Shown one piece after another: positions 27,977-37,175 of a stretch of DNA of 64,000 nucleotides. Within the stretch, counting starts at the first letter, position 1, and every line of letters begins with the position of its first letter. The position numbers and the translations under genes are program-made. Source of the stretch: Kordia sp965283645 (lineage in GTDB: Bacteria; Bacteroidota; Bacteroidia; Flavobacteriales; Flavobacteriaceae); the NCBI RefSeq assembly GCF_965283645.1, contig NZ_CBDIPG010000001.1, positions 2,294,001 to 2,358,000 of the forward strand. The letters are read 5' to 3'. Under the pieces are notes generated by a model. That model ran no database searches, was not told the origin of the DNA, and worked only from the letters and a program-made list of their open reading frames with translations.

Positions 27977-28228
27977 ATGTTACAAAACATTTTAAATTTA
28001 GAAGGAATTACTATTTTAACAAAGGCAGAACAAAATACTGTTATTGCAGGAACTGGGACAGGAACATGTTCAGCATTCATTCCTTGTACGATTCCTGGAG
28101 ACCATGATGATTCTTGTGGTGGCGGACAGTACACTCACAATGTTTCTAAAAAGGAAGCAAAAGCATTTGTTGCTAATGGAGGACGTTGGTGTTGTGAAGG
28201 ATGTTCGACAGCTAGCTGGATGCATTAA
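27977..28228 (+). CDS. GG-leader-type Cys-rich peptide (RiPP/bacteriocin-like precursor)
   Basis: 83 residues. The leader 'LNLEGITILTKAEQNTVIAG' matches the Bacteroidota natural-product-precursor pattern (L-x-G-x-x-x-L-x-K-x-E-Q-x-x-I-x-G-G), with cleavage expected after 'IAG'. The roughly 60-residue core is Gly/Ser/Cys-rich, with six Cys (one pair as WCCEGC) and His/Asp clusters. No lanthionine synthetase, radical-SAM or peptidase-exporter gene is nearby. The neighbour at 28285 is a TlpA-like thiol protein, which suggests disulfide or thiol chemistry. It may be exported by a chromosomal peptidase-transporter. Confidence 0.72.
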   Translation: MLQNILNLEGITILTKAEQNTVIAGTGTGTCSAFIPCTIPGDHDDSCGGGQYTHNVSKKEAKAFVANGGRWCCEGCSTASWMH

Positions 28229-28284
28229 CAAAATGAAATTACGGAGAGGGGAATATTTTCCCTCTCTACATTTAAAAAATAAGA

Positions 28285-29742
28285 ATGAAAAATATTACGG
28301 TTGTTCTATTAATATGCATATTGTTTCTTTCTTGCAAGGAAGAAGTTACTCCAAAAAAGAAAATTGAAGAAGATAAGAAGCCTAACGAAATAGTAATGAT
28401 CTTTAACAAGAGGTCATACACAAAAGACACCTTGCGTGCTGATGACGGTTCATATACCGTAAAAAGAGATAAGCCAATTTTTTATACTAATGGGAAAACG
28501 TACGAGAAGATATTCTTAGAACCTAATAACATTAGTAAAACGGATACTGTTAAAATCAAAACAGATATTTCCATTGTAGTTAATCATCGATACCATTTCT
28601 ATTATGATTCATCATATAAGTTTAATGTTGGTGATACGATAATTTTTGATTATCCAAACGATGCTCCTCATGTTTCTGTTTTGAACAATACAGAAAAGAA
28701 TGATTACAATGTTGAAGTAGATTATAATTTATCCCACGCTGTTTATAAAGGAGCTGTAGAATTTTATAATGAGAATAATAAACGATTTAGAACAGAGAAA
28801 GAAAAAACAGTATATAGAAATGTTTTAAAAGAGAATATTATTGAAAAAGAGAAAACACTTGATTCTCTATACGATTTAAAGAAACTTTCAAGCGATTACT
28901 ATTCTTTCCTAAAGACAACGATTCACTACAAGAATAAAATCATTCATTCTAATTATAGTGCTGATCAAACTGAATTAAAAAATGATTCATTACTTTTTAT
29001 TCAGAGCTACCAACACTTCTTAAACAACTTCACCTTTAAACATTTTGATATTTCATATTCCCAAAAAGGATATCAAAATTTACCTGATTATTTGACGCTG
29101 TATGATTCCATAGAAAAAAGTGTATTATTCTCAACTAAAATTAAAAACTACCTACTCTACAATACTACAAGAAGTATCATAAAGAATTACGATCAATCTA
29201 AGATTACGAAGTATTTTGATAAGTTCAAACAGGAGGTTAAAGACACAGTATTAGTAAATAGAATTTTAGAAGATTTTTTACTCGATTTTTCTTCACTTAA
29301 AACCGAAACTGCTGATGTTAATTTGATAAATATCTCAAAGGAGAGAAAAACATTGAATGAAATTATTCAAAGCCATAAAGGAAAAATTATATATGTTGAT
29401 TTTTGGGCAAGTTGGTGTGTTCCTTGTAGGGAAGTAATGCCAGATTCTAAGAAGTTGATACAGGAGTATGAAAATAAAAATATTGTATTCTTATTTATTT
29501 CGATTGATACCAATTTCAAGAGTTGGAAAAAAGCTGCTAAAGATGAAAACATTTTATATTACAGACACAGCCAATTAGCGATAAACTATCCAAAAGCTAC
29601 ATTTTTTAAAGACTTACAATTAAAGAGTATTCCGAGGTATTTAATTTTTGACACAGATGGTCAGCTGATTCATAAAAATGCTCCGAGTCCTAAGAGTAAT
29701 GATATTCGAGACATTTTAAATAGCTATATTTCTAGAAAATAG
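28285..29742 (+). CDS. TlpA-like thioredoxin-fold lipoprotein
   Basis: 485 residues. A lipoprotein signal with lipobox 'LFLSC' (Cys17) is followed by an N-terminal beta-rich domain (about 25-150), a helical middle domain (about 150-340) and a C-terminal TlpA/AhpC-type thioredoxin domain with active site 'FWASWCVPCREVMP' (C-x-x-C) and 'SIPRYLIFDTDGQLI'. This is the usual architecture of Bacteroidota outer-membrane-anchored thiol-disulfide proteins. It follows the Cys-rich peptide by 57 bases, so it may reduce, oxidise or protect that peptide. Confidence 0.88.
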   Translation: MKNITVVLLICILFLSCKEEVTPKKKIEEDKKPNEIVMIFNKRSYTKDTLRADDGSYTVKRDKPIFYTNGKTYEKIFLEPNNISKTDTVKIKTDISIVVNHRYHFYYDSSYKFNVGDTIIFDYPNDAPHVSVLNNTEKNDYNVEVDYNLSHAVYKGAVEFYNENNKRFRTEKEKTVYRNVLKENIIEKEKTLDSLYDLKKLSSDYYSFLKTTIHYKNKIIHSNYSADQTELKNDSLLFIQSYQHFLNNFTFKHFDISYSQKGYQNLPDYLTLYDSIEKSVLFSTKIKNYLLYNTTRSIIKNYDQSKITKYFDKFKQEVKDTVLVNRILEDFLLDFSSLKTETADVNLINISKERKTLNEIIQSHKGKIIYVDFWASWCVPCREVMPDSKKLIQEYENKNIVFLFISIDTNFKSWKKAAKDENILYYRHSQLAINYPKATFFKDLQLKSIPRYLIFDTDGQLIHKNAPSPKSNDIRDILNSYISRK

Positions 29743-29747
29743 AAAAT

Positions 29748-31532
29748 TTAATCCGCAAAAGATTGTGAATAAAAAATAATCATTTTATCTCTTTTCTTAT
29801 CATATGTTATACATTCTTTACAATTATAAAAATTGTCCGTATCAAAGCAGATCGATTGGACATTTTTGAGGCATTCAAATGATCCCTTCTCAACTGTAAA
29901 ACTATTCCCTGGAGATATAGCTATATTTTTAATTTTTGAAAATTTTCCGATTGCTACATAAATATTTTCACTAAATAAGCTAGGGTCTTTTGAACGATTA
30001 TATAAACGATCATTAAGTATAAAAACTTGTGTATCAAATGATGCATTAAAATAATATTCATTATTCGTTAACCAATTCTCTATTTGAATATTATCAAACA
30101 ACTCTCTGTATAAATTCTTCATACTGTCATAAAATAATATCTTAATTTTCATATCTTCTTTATCATATACTACAAAAACACCATCTTCCATATCATTTAA
30201 GAATACATTACCTATAGCAAAATTTAAGACAAACCACTTTTTTTTCCATTTGAAATATCTTCGATGATTTTCACTCATTTTTCGTTCTATGTAATTATGT
30301 GCACTTTCAAACGCTCCTGCTTTTTCTAACATAGATAAGTATTCAATAAATTTTTTTGTGCCATAACTATCTTTAAGATGATTATCAAAACGTGAAGTGC
30401 TATTTTCAAAATCATTATTCATTCCTCGAAAAAAATTATTCTGATCACACTCATTAGTGAAAATTGCAATCATATCTGTAATATCGTTATTGAATCTAGA
30501 ATAAAGACCTATACGCCATTTGTCAGATTTATAAGTTGTAGAAAACCCAGGGTATAATTCTTTACTATTCAAATCTTTTAATTGATCTTCCTCAAGTTGT
30601 ATTCCTTGTTCCAATAAATAATTTAAAAGTTCATAAATATTAGTTCCCAAAAAATTTATATATGATGTTTCATTTCTATCATAAGAAGTTAGATTATATG
30701 TTGACTTATTGTAATATAGTTCGATCCTATAAACATCTTTGTATTTATTATTTCCCTTAAACTCAGACCATATAGAAAATACTTTTCTATTTTTTAAATC
30801 TTGATCGCTTATCATATAGAAATCTTTACGAGTACTAGTAGGTTCTCCCATTGGATTTTTAGTTAAACTAATAGTTTCTACTTTAGAAAAGTATTTATCT
30901 CTGGGAAGTTCAACTAGGTTATCATAGCCTGAACCTATAGACCGCATAAAACCATTTTGAAACACCTCATAATCAGATCTCTTTTTAGTTACTTTTTTTT
31001 TGATTGGGTAATCAGCATTATCTGTATTGATTTTGTTAACATCAATACTATTAAAATATATTCTTGTATCCTTATCGTCAGAAAGTTCTATTTCAATAAT
31101 ACTGGGTGAAAACTTTCCTTTGAATCCAGAAGATGTTTCGATTCTTAATTCATTTGAACTCTTAATTTGATATACATGTATCTCATCGTTATATTTCAAA
31201 TATAATTTATATTGGAATTTAGGAATCTCTACAATTTTTTCAGTAGTAACATATCTTATTTCTGAATTTTCTTGTACTACATTATTAATTTGAGATTCAT
31301 ATTGAAGTTCTTTTCCCCCATTTTCATAAATATTAGTTCCTGCTTTTAATTTAAAAACACCTAGTGGCGTTACAAATGAACTACTAGCATGAGTACTCAC
31401 ATTACCGTTATCATCTACACATATTTCTATTGGTAAAATAGGAGGTTGGTAGCATCCCTTAATTTTGACTTGAGAGAGTGCTTTAGAAAACACGAAAAAA
31501 CAAATGAATAGAGTAGGTAAACTTATTTTCAT
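29748..31532 (-). CDS. Exported hypothetical protein
   Basis: 594 residues with a clear signal peptide (MKISLPTLFICFFVFSKALSQ) and no membrane anchor after it. The body is beta-rich and Tyr/Asn-rich, with three Cys in the C-terminal part, including 'NCKECITYDKKRD'. No domain recognised. It is convergent with the TlpA-like gene and 6 bases from it. Nothing indicates its role beyond a periplasmic or outer-surface location. Confidence 0.7.
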   Translation of the reverse strand: MKISLPTLFICFFVFSKALSQVKIKGCYQPPILPIEICVDDNGNVSTHASSSFVTPLGVFKLKAGTNIYENGGKELQYESQINNVVQENSEIRYVTTEKIVEIPKFQYKLYLKYNDEIHVYQIKSSNELRIETSSGFKGKFSPSIIEIELSDDKDTRIYFNSIDVNKINTDNADYPIKKKVTKKRSDYEVFQNGFMRSIGSGYDNLVELPRDKYFSKVETISLTKNPMGEPTSTRKDFYMISDQDLKNRKVFSIWSEFKGNNKYKDVYRIELYYNKSTYNLTSYDRNETSYINFLGTNIYELLNYLLEQGIQLEEDQLKDLNSKELYPGFSTTYKSDKWRIGLYSRFNNDITDMIAIFTNECDQNNFFRGMNNDFENSTSRFDNHLKDSYGTKKFIEYLSMLEKAGAFESAHNYIERKMSENHRRYFKWKKKWFVLNFAIGNVFLNDMEDGVFVVYDKEDMKIKILFYDSMKNLYRELFDNIQIENWLTNNEYYFNASFDTQVFILNDRLYNRSKDPSLFSENIYVAIGKFSKIKNIAISPGNSFTVEKGSFECLKNVQSICFDTDNFYNCKECITYDKKRDKMIIFYSQSFAD

Positions 31533-31710
31533 TTTTATTGAATTTTAAATAAAAATACGAATTTTACTATTAAATATGTAATTTTCTAGAGTAGAATATG
31601 TAAGAGCAGGAAAGTCAAATTATAGAAATCGAAGAGTTAAAATAGTTTTCAAAATAATAAGTAGACCTGTAAATATACGTCTTGTGATTGGGAATTCATT
31701 TAATTACAAA

Positions 31711-31732
31711 AACATTCACATAAGTGAATGTT
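31711..31732 (-). terminator. Hairpin terminator downstream of 31748
   Basis: Perfect 9-bp stem AACATTCAC / GTGAATGTT with a 4-base loop, followed on the minus strand by a T-rich stretch. Confidence 0.6.
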
Positions 31733-31747
31733 CTTAATTTTAGTTAG

Positions 31748-32242
31748 TTATTCTTTTTTAATCACAGCTTTAGAACTACCGTTCAAGGTAATAATATCAG
31801 TACGTGATGACTTCGGATCACTCCCTTTGGTTCGGATCAATCGCTGATTGTTAAATAATGGACGACACTTGATATTAAACTCCGTATATTTTACCGCTTT
31901 TTCTTTATCATCCAAACTATCAATATACGTTTGATATAACTCTTCGTTGGTCAATGATTTTTTCTTGGTATTCATCATGATATCAAATGCAGTAGTTGCA
32001 ACTGAATTCAGTCCTTGTTTAGATTCTGAAAGGTCTAAATCTAGCGCTTTAATCTTTTCAATTTGTTCATCACTCGCATACTTAATCATTGCAGTAGCAT
32101 CTTTACGATAGCCTTTAATACGATCAGTAATTGCTTGCTTATCTTCTTTTGCTTGATCAATTTTTTCATCTGCTTCTTTGAGCAGTTTTTGATCCTCGGT
32201 GATGTTTTGTAATAAAACATCAAAAATACCTTTGTTGTTCAT
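31748..32242 (-). CDS. Hypothetical coiled-coil protein, element B backbone
   Basis: 164 residues. The N-terminal half is a charged coiled coil (residues 12-60). The C-terminal part (95-150) looks like a small winged domain ('LTNEELYQTYIDSL', 'LFNNQRLIRTKG'). It starts inside the stop of the upstream DUF2958-like frame (ATGA overlap), last in a minus-strand backbone operon running from 35742. Function unknown. Confidence 0.6.
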   Translation of the reverse strand: MNNKGIFDVLLQNITEDQKLLKEADEKIDQAKEDKQAITDRIKGYRKDATAMIKYASDEQIEKIKALDLDLSESKQGLNSVATTAFDIMMNTKKKSLTNEELYQTYIDSLDDKEKAVKYTEFNIKCRPLFNNQRLIRTKGSDPKSSRTDIITLNGSSKAVIKKE

Positions 32243-32580
32243 GTGTATTTAATTTTAAAGTTATTGTTTCGTAATTCATTAAATCGTATTTCTTTGAATC
32301 CTCGATCTCGTTCGATGGTAAGAAGAAAAGGACGCTTCCAAGTTTCTAATTCGTCTATGAAAAAATAATCCCAATCTTCAAAGAAATCACCTGAGTTTCC
32401 CTAAGGCATGCCGGTGAAGTATGCATAGCATGTATTATTGTCTGGATAATATTCAACGACGTACCATCTGATAGTCCCTCCAGGATCAAAGAATCGAGTA
32501 ATAATGATAGGGTCTTCAACATCATGTTGGTCTCCTACTTCTTCAAATCGCTTTTTGAGTTCATCGGTAATGAGTTTCAT
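32239..32580 (-). pseudogene. DUF2958-like gene interrupted by an in-frame TAG
   Basis: Reads MKLITDELKKRFEEVG... for 59 codons, hits TAG at 32403-32401, then continues in the same frame for 53 more codons (GNSGDFFEDWDYFFIDEL... to KYT) and ends in TGA overlapping the next ATG. The two parts together match DUF2958 (L-L-x-x-L, 'DPIIITRFFDPGGTIRWYV', 'WDYFFIDELE'), a small protein common on conjugative and mobilisable elements. Gene order and the ATGA overlap show it was a normal operon member. It looks like a recent nonsense mutation; readthrough is the alternative. Confidence 0.82.
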
Positions 32581-32583
32581 ATC

Positions 32584-33180
32584 TTAAACAGCTTTGTAGA
32601 GATACAGAACATGTAAGTATCCATCTTCAGAATCATTCTCAGAAATCATGGTAGTCATCACTTCTGTAGCCTGTTCTTGGGTTTCATAAAAACGTTTTGG
32701 TGGCGTATCAACATCCGTTGCTTGGTCTTGAGTGACGCTGATGTCGTAAATACCATAAACCTTAATGATCTTACCTGCCTTGAGTTGCATTGATCGGAAA
32801 TTACTGCGATCATACTTATCCCAATCCTCTGGCATTTTGTTACGTAAATAATGGTTGTGATTCGATAGTTGTTCAAGCGTATCGTTTACCTCCTGTGTGC
32901 TATGAGATTCATGTAATATGAGCTGTTGTTCCCATTGATTCAGATAAAAGCGTAGAATGCTCATATCATCATCAATAATGTCTAACAACTCATCATGAGT
33001 CAGTAGTTTCAAATCAACTTCGCTTAGTTCATGTTCGTTGAAAATGTAGCTTGTAATGTCAATAAGTTCTTGCTTGGTAAAGAAGTTTTTAAAGAACGGA
33101 TGTATCCCTGTATGGAATTGCTGTCCTTCACCTAATCGCATGAGAAAATGTTTCACGACTGTTTGTGCTGTGATATTCAT
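32584..33180 (-). CDS. Hypothetical protein, element B backbone
   Basis: 198 residues, soluble and acidic, with a helical N-terminal half (FTKQELIDITSYIFNEHEL) and a C-terminal beta-rich part (IIKVYGIYDISV...DGYLHVLYLYK). It lies 3 bases upstream of the DUF2958-like frame and 34 bases after the Dam gene, in one operon. I do not recognise the family. Confidence 0.65.
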   Translation of the reverse strand: MNITAQTVVKHFLMRLGEGQQFHTGIHPFFKNFFTKQELIDITSYIFNEHELSEVDLKLLTHDELLDIIDDDMSILRFYLNQWEQQLILHESHSTQEVNDTLEQLSNHNHYLRNKMPEDWDKYDRSNFRSMQLKAGKIIKVYGIYDISVTQDQATDVDTPPKRFYETQEQATEVMTTMISENDSEDGYLHVLYLYKAV

Positions 33181-33214
33181 AAGTATTAAATTTTAAAGGT
33201 TTGTGTTTGTTGTT

Positions 33215-34000
33215 TTAAATTGGATAGTTTGCAGTTAGTACCTCTATCTTTCGCTTACGCTTTTTTTCATTTGCGCCATTACTGGCAACAAGTGGCTTAT
33301 CAACCATAATTGTATGCCAACCATGCTTTTTACTGTATTCTTCTAATGTTTCAGATGGATAGGAACTGAGTAGAAATTTTCCCTTGATAGCTGAAAGCGT
33401 ATCAAGAAGTTTGACGTAATCAGCTTTACTGTAACCATCATAATGTCCCATGTCAGCGTTGTAATACGGTGGATCAACATAGTGGAATGCATCATGGGTA
33501 TCATACGTTTCAATCACTTTACAAGCATCGTTATTTTCAATTTGAGTATGCTCCAAACGTTTGGAAATAGTTTCATCAAATCGAAGTTTTTTATTCCGAA
33601 CTGTTTTTAATCGCTTCCCATACTTATCAAATCCCCAACTTCCAATCTTGCACGCAAAGCCCATGTTCGTAGCGATATAGAATGCCCATGCCTGCTGAAG
33701 TTTATTAAACAAGTGTGGCATTCGGTATATCGTATGTGCTACGGTGTAGGTAGCTCGTGAAAAGAGTGTTGCTTCAATCTTTATTTTGAGATTGTCAAAA
33801 TCAGTTTTACACACTTCAAAGAAGTTAATCACCATGTTATTGGTATCATTAATGATTTCTGATTCTGTTGGCTCTTTAGCAAAGAAGACTGCACCACCAC
33901 CGAAGAAACTTTCAGTGTATATTTTGTGTTCTGGAATTAATGGAAGGATTTTATGAAGTAAGGTGATCTTGCCACCATAATACGATATTGGGGTTTTCAT
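33215..34000 (-). CDS. DNA adenine methylase, Dam/D12 class
   Basis: 261 residues. N6-adenine methyltransferase of the D12 class: motif I 'YYGGKITLLHKILPLIP', then 'ESFFGGGAVFF' and catalytic motif IV 'YVDPPYYNADMGHYDGY'. It has no adjacent restriction gene, so it is an orphan methylase. On mobile elements these protect incoming DNA or tune replication and expression. It belongs to the minus-strand backbone operon. Confidence 0.92.
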   Translation of the reverse strand: MKTPISYYGGKITLLHKILPLIPEHKIYTESFFGGGAVFFAKEPTESEIINDTNNMVINFFEVCKTDFDNLKIKIEATLFSRATYTVAHTIYRMPHLFNKLQQAWAFYIATNMGFACKIGSWGFDKYGKRLKTVRNKKLRFDETISKRLEHTQIENNDACKVIETYDTHDAFHYVDPPYYNADMGHYDGYSKADYVKLLDTLSAIKGKFLLSSYPSETLEEYSKKHGWHTIMVDKPLVASNGANEKKRKRKIEVLTANYPI

Positions 34001-34033
34001 AAAGGTTGAAAGGAATGGGCGAATAAAAGGGAA

Positions 34034-34504
34034 CTACATCAAGTTTTCGTCAGCAAGTGACACATAGTCTTCTGATGTGATAATGATATGATCAAGAACT
34101 TTGATATCCATAATTTCTCCAGCAGAACACAATTTTTTAGTAATTGCTTTGTCCGCACCTGAAACTTTGAGTGTTCCTGATGGATGATTGTGAGCTACGA
34201 TAATAGCAGTCGCATTCACCAAAAGGGCTAATTGAAAAATATTCTTTTTATCTACGGTTACTGAGGTAACACCTCCTTTGGCAATTTCTGCAAAAGCAAG
34301 TACACGATTTGCATTGGTTAAATAAATCGCCCAAAAGTGTTCTTGAAGATCAAGAGTATCAGCATCAATAACGGAGCGTAAATAATCGCTGGCATCTTTT
34401 GATTTCTTGATGGTAAACATATTATTAAAGGCTTGCCGTTTATAGACAACTCCCACGATAGCACTACTAAGTACTACCGTAGATGGTAAACTGTTTAATT
34501 TCAT
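34034..34504 (-). CDS. RadC-like JAB-domain protein with intact zinc motif
   Basis: 156-residue RadC C-terminal (MPN/JAB) domain with the complete metal motif 'AHNHPSGTLK...' and 'VLDHIIIT'. It lacks the N-terminal HhH region of full-length RadC, like most mobile-element copies. It lies between the Dam gene and the coupling-type ATPase. The biochemical role is unproven. Confidence 0.92.
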   Translation of the reverse strand: MKLNSLPSTVVLSSAIVGVVYKRQAFNNMFTIKKSKDASDYLRSVIDADTLDLQEHFWAIYLTNANRVLAFAEIAKGGVTSVTVDKKNIFQLALLVNATAIIVAHNHPSGTLKVSGADKAITKKLCSAGEIMDIKVLDHIIITSEDYVSLADENLM

Positions 34505-34524
34505 ATATGGAATTGTTTTATGGA

Positions 34525-35742
34525 TTACAAAATGGTATCTGCGCTAAAGGGAACTGAAGGTTTTCCATCAATCATTAATCGCAGGTATATAGAATAGTTG
34601 GCAAGGGAAGTGAAGTCAGTAGTATTAAAGACAGGATAGAATTCTTTTGCCATTAAGTTGGCATCAGTAATTCCGAGTCGAAAGCATACAATCGTACCCA
34701 CATTTCCGAGCACACTATTACGCACTTCAATATTGAGTTGATGTAAAAATTGATTGGCTAGGATAAGTCCAACTTTGAATTTTCGGATCTGAGCCAACAT
34801 TTCGGCGATAAGTTCGGTACTCGATAGAATTTGAAACTCATCGATATACAGAAAATAGGGAACTCGCTCCTGCTCTGGAATATCTATTCGAGAGAAACAT
34901 GCCGACGCAAGGGAAGTCAGAAGTAATCCACCAAGAATATTGGCGACATCACTCCCGACTTGTCCTTTAGCAAGGTTAATAATCAAGATTTGATTGCTAT
35001 CAATAATTTTTCTGAGTGAAATCTGTTCATCATTTTCGACAAGAATTTTTTTGATGATTCGATGCGATAATAATGCGCCAATCTTATTCATGATTGGAAG
35101 CAGATCATTTGACTTGTACTTTGGAAATTCTTTCTGCCAAAAGAGAAGAATCTCTTCCGATGTTATATGTTCAAGACATGAATTACGATATGACGTATCG
35201 TGCATGATTCTTAAAATATCAGATAGATTTGCTTGTGGCTGTTCAAGAAGCGATAACAAAACCATTCGTAGAATGTGTTCCATTTTCATTCCCCAAGCAG
35301 ATTTCCAATTACGTTGAAATATTTCCAAAATATTGGAAGCAACCAGTGATCGTTTTGCAGAACTGACTCTCCGTAAGGGATTATATCCAAAAGGAATTTC
35401 AGGATCAGTCACATCAAAATAGATGAGTTTACGATCTGGAAAACGATCTTGAATATTGGCGACAATTTCAGTTGAAGCATCGCCATGTAAATCTAAGAAT
35501 GCAAATCCACGCATAGCTTCTGCATCTTGCATCATGAGTGTTTTTAAGAGTGTCGTTTTACCACTTCCGCTTTTTCCAAAGCAGTAAAAATGAAGCATTC
35601 TATCTGCTTGTTTAATGCCAAATAACTTTCCATCATTTCTAAAATTAGTCCGTGCGAAATAGCTGATGTCATTCAGATTATTGAAAAAGAACATGGCTTT
35701 ATGGCTAGTAAGTGGATAAGGATATTGAGTTGTATTTGTCAA
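34525..35742 (-). CDS. TraD/VirD4-like DNA-binding ATPase
   Basis: 405 residues with Walker A 'CFGKSGSGKTTLLKTLM', the following 'FLDLHGDASTEIV' typical of type IV secretion coupling/HerA-like ATPases, Walker B 'FLYIDEFQIL' and 'LANQFLHQL'. No N-terminal membrane helices are seen, so it is a soluble version. It heads the minus-strand backbone operon. A second, membrane-associated coupling protein is at 51189, so this one may pump DNA in another step or serve the recombinase/replication module. Confidence 0.85.
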   Translation of the reverse strand: MTNTTQYPYPLTSHKAMFFFNNLNDISYFARTNFRNDGKLFGIKQADRMLHFYCFGKSGSGKTTLLKTLMMQDAEAMRGFAFLDLHGDASTEIVANIQDRFPDRKLIYFDVTDPEIPFGYNPLRRVSSAKRSLVASNILEIFQRNWKSAWGMKMEHILRMVLLSLLEQPQANLSDILRIMHDTSYRNSCLEHITSEEILLFWQKEFPKYKSNDLLPIMNKIGALLSHRIIKKILVENDEQISLRKIIDSNQILIINLAKGQVGSDVANILGGLLLTSLASACFSRIDIPEQERVPYFLYIDEFQILSSTELIAEMLAQIRKFKVGLILANQFLHQLNIEVRNSVLGNVGTIVCFRLGITDANLMAKEFYPVFNTTDFTSLANYSIYLRLMIDGKPSVPFSADTIL

Positions 35743-36087
35743 TTTTCATGGACAAAAAAAGGAACTACTTGCTTTTTTTTAATGCTATGGTAATTTTTAG
35801 AAATGCTTGAAGGGCTTTTTTGCGTGCTAACTTATACCTATTATACCATATTTGGAATGCAACAAAGTCCTCAGCTAAAATCTGTAGGGGGAGCATACAG
35901 TCCTTGCAAAAAAATCATTTATGAAATACACTATTAACCGTAACTTAAAAATAAAGAAACCCCGTTGCCCGAAAGGGTCGTCTATTCATTTTTGAATAGA
36001 CTAAGGAAACAGCGCGTGTTTATTTATATTACCAAACCAAAGGCTACCGCTAGAATTTTTATTTTAGTGATTCTCTTACGGCTAGGT
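35743..36087 (+). other. Structured intergenic region, candidate leader or small RNA
   Basis: 345 bases between divergent genes. It contains hairpin GTCTATTCA/TGAATAGAC (about 35979-36000), a GCCC-GAAA-GGGT tetraloop hairpin just before it, and a terminator-like hairpin at its right end (36088-36132). No open frame. It could be an untranslated leader of the recombinase, a small RNA ending at that hairpin, or an origin region. Confidence 0.5.
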
Positions 36088-36132
36088 TATATAAAAGACC
36101 CGCCAGATTTCCTTTGGCGGGTCTTTTATATA
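36088..36132 (+). terminator. 18-bp perfect hairpin abutting the recombinase start
   Basis: Arms 36088-36105 and 36115-36132 are perfect complements (core AAAAGACCCGCCA / TGGCGGGTCTTTT) around a 9-base loop. The right arm ends on the A of the ATG at 36132, so folding would hide the ribosome-binding site. It looks like an intrinsic terminator placed to attenuate the recombinase. Confidence 0.75.
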
Positions 36133-37136
36133 TGAAGATTCAAAAATCAATAGAGATCTATTTAAAATGGAAGAAGTCTCATAGGATTATCGCCCACAAA
36201 CGCTACAAAATACGATTAGATCAATTTACCGAATTCCTAAAAATTACAACAAACAAGTCTACGTTAGAAACAATCAATGGCGATGACATTGTAAACTATC
36301 ATGAGGCAATGGAAACAGCAGGTTATAGCCGAGCGACCATTGCGTATTCGGCACGTATCTTACGTAACTTCTTTTGGTTTTGGCATGGACGTGGACATGT
36401 GAGTTTTAGTCCAAAAGAAATCATTCCGATAGCTTTTGTAAATGCAGATAAGGACATTATCGACAGAGAAGATTTTGAAATATTAGATGCCTTATTAACA
36501 ACAAAAACATTAGCAGATATTCAAAAGAAACTAGTTATTAATTTGTTATGGGATACAGGAATGCGTATTAGTGAACTTTTGGACTTAAAATTATCTCACA
36601 TAAGCAAACAAGGAACTAGTGGACTTCGCTCAGCTAAAGTTAGAACACGAAAAAGTATGAGGTACAATCAGGTAGTCTGGAGTAAGGAAACCAATGCAAT
36701 TCTTAATATCTATTTAGGTATTCGTCTTTCTATGGAAACCAGCCACGATGAGCTTTTGATCAATTCCAAAACAAAAAAACCATTTACGCCACGTAGTGTG
36801 CAGCGATGGATGAAAACCTTATTAGAAGAAGCACAAATTGACAAGAATTATACGCCACATAGTTTCCGTCACGGTAAAGCAAACGAAATTTTGGAACAGG
36901 GAGGCACTATGCGTGATGTATCAGTTATTTTACGTCACGTAAATCCTGAATCATCCTTTGCTTATACTCATTTATGTGTGGAACGTCACCAGAAATTGGC
37001 AGGGAAGTTCATCAATAGAACTAAAATTGAAGAGCATACTGTACCTGAACAGCACCCACAACAAAGTATCTTCAAACTTGACGATTCACTTATTGAAGCA
37101 ATAAAGCTGAAGGAACTTTTATTACAGGCATCCTAA
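36132..37136 (+). CDS. XerC/D-like tyrosine recombinase
   Basis: About 334 residues from the ATG at 36132; an upstream TTG at 36114 lies inside the hairpin and is less likely. It has an N-terminal SAM-like core-binding domain (1-110) and a catalytic domain with Arg in 'LLWDTGMRISELLDLK', His-x-x-Arg in 'PHSFRHGKANEI', His in 'ILRHVNPESS' and Tyr in 'FAYTHLCVE'. It has no arm-binding domain, unlike the two integrases. It lies next to replication genes and about 1 kb from a 28-bp repeat that recurs 8.8 kb further on. It could resolve dimers or move cassettes at those repeats. Confidence 0.9.
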   Translation: MKIQKSIEIYLKWKKSHRIIAHKRYKIRLDQFTEFLKITTNKSTLETINGDDIVNYHEAMETAGYSRATIAYSARILRNFFWFWHGRGHVSFSPKEIIPIAFVNADKDIIDREDFEILDALLTTKTLADIQKKLVINLLWDTGMRISELLDLKLSHISKQGTSGLRSAKVRTRKSMRYNQVVWSKETNAILNIYLGIRLSMETSHDELLINSKTKKPFTPRSVQRWMKTLLEEAQIDKNYTPHSFRHGKANEILEQGGTMRDVSVILRHVNPESSFAYTHLCVERHQKLAGKFINRTKIEEHTVPEQHPQQSIFKLDDSLIEAIKLKELLLQAS

Positions 37137-37140
37137 ATAC

Positions 37141-37175
37141 AAAAAAGCAACTCGATAGAAACGGTTGCTTTTTGT
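37141..37175 (+). terminator. Terminator after the recombinase
   Basis: AAAAAGCAAC / GTTGCTTTTT stem with T run directly after the recombinase stop. Confidence 0.75.

Noticed and set aside
28044..28367. 107-codon frame overlapping the Cys-rich peptide gene
   Set aside because: It is the +1 shadow of the peptide gene running into the TlpA gene; no start signal, and the other frame has a clear leader motif.
36088..36132. Terminal inverted repeat of an insertion sequence
   Set aside because: No transposase and no second copy of the arms; shape is that of an intrinsic terminator.
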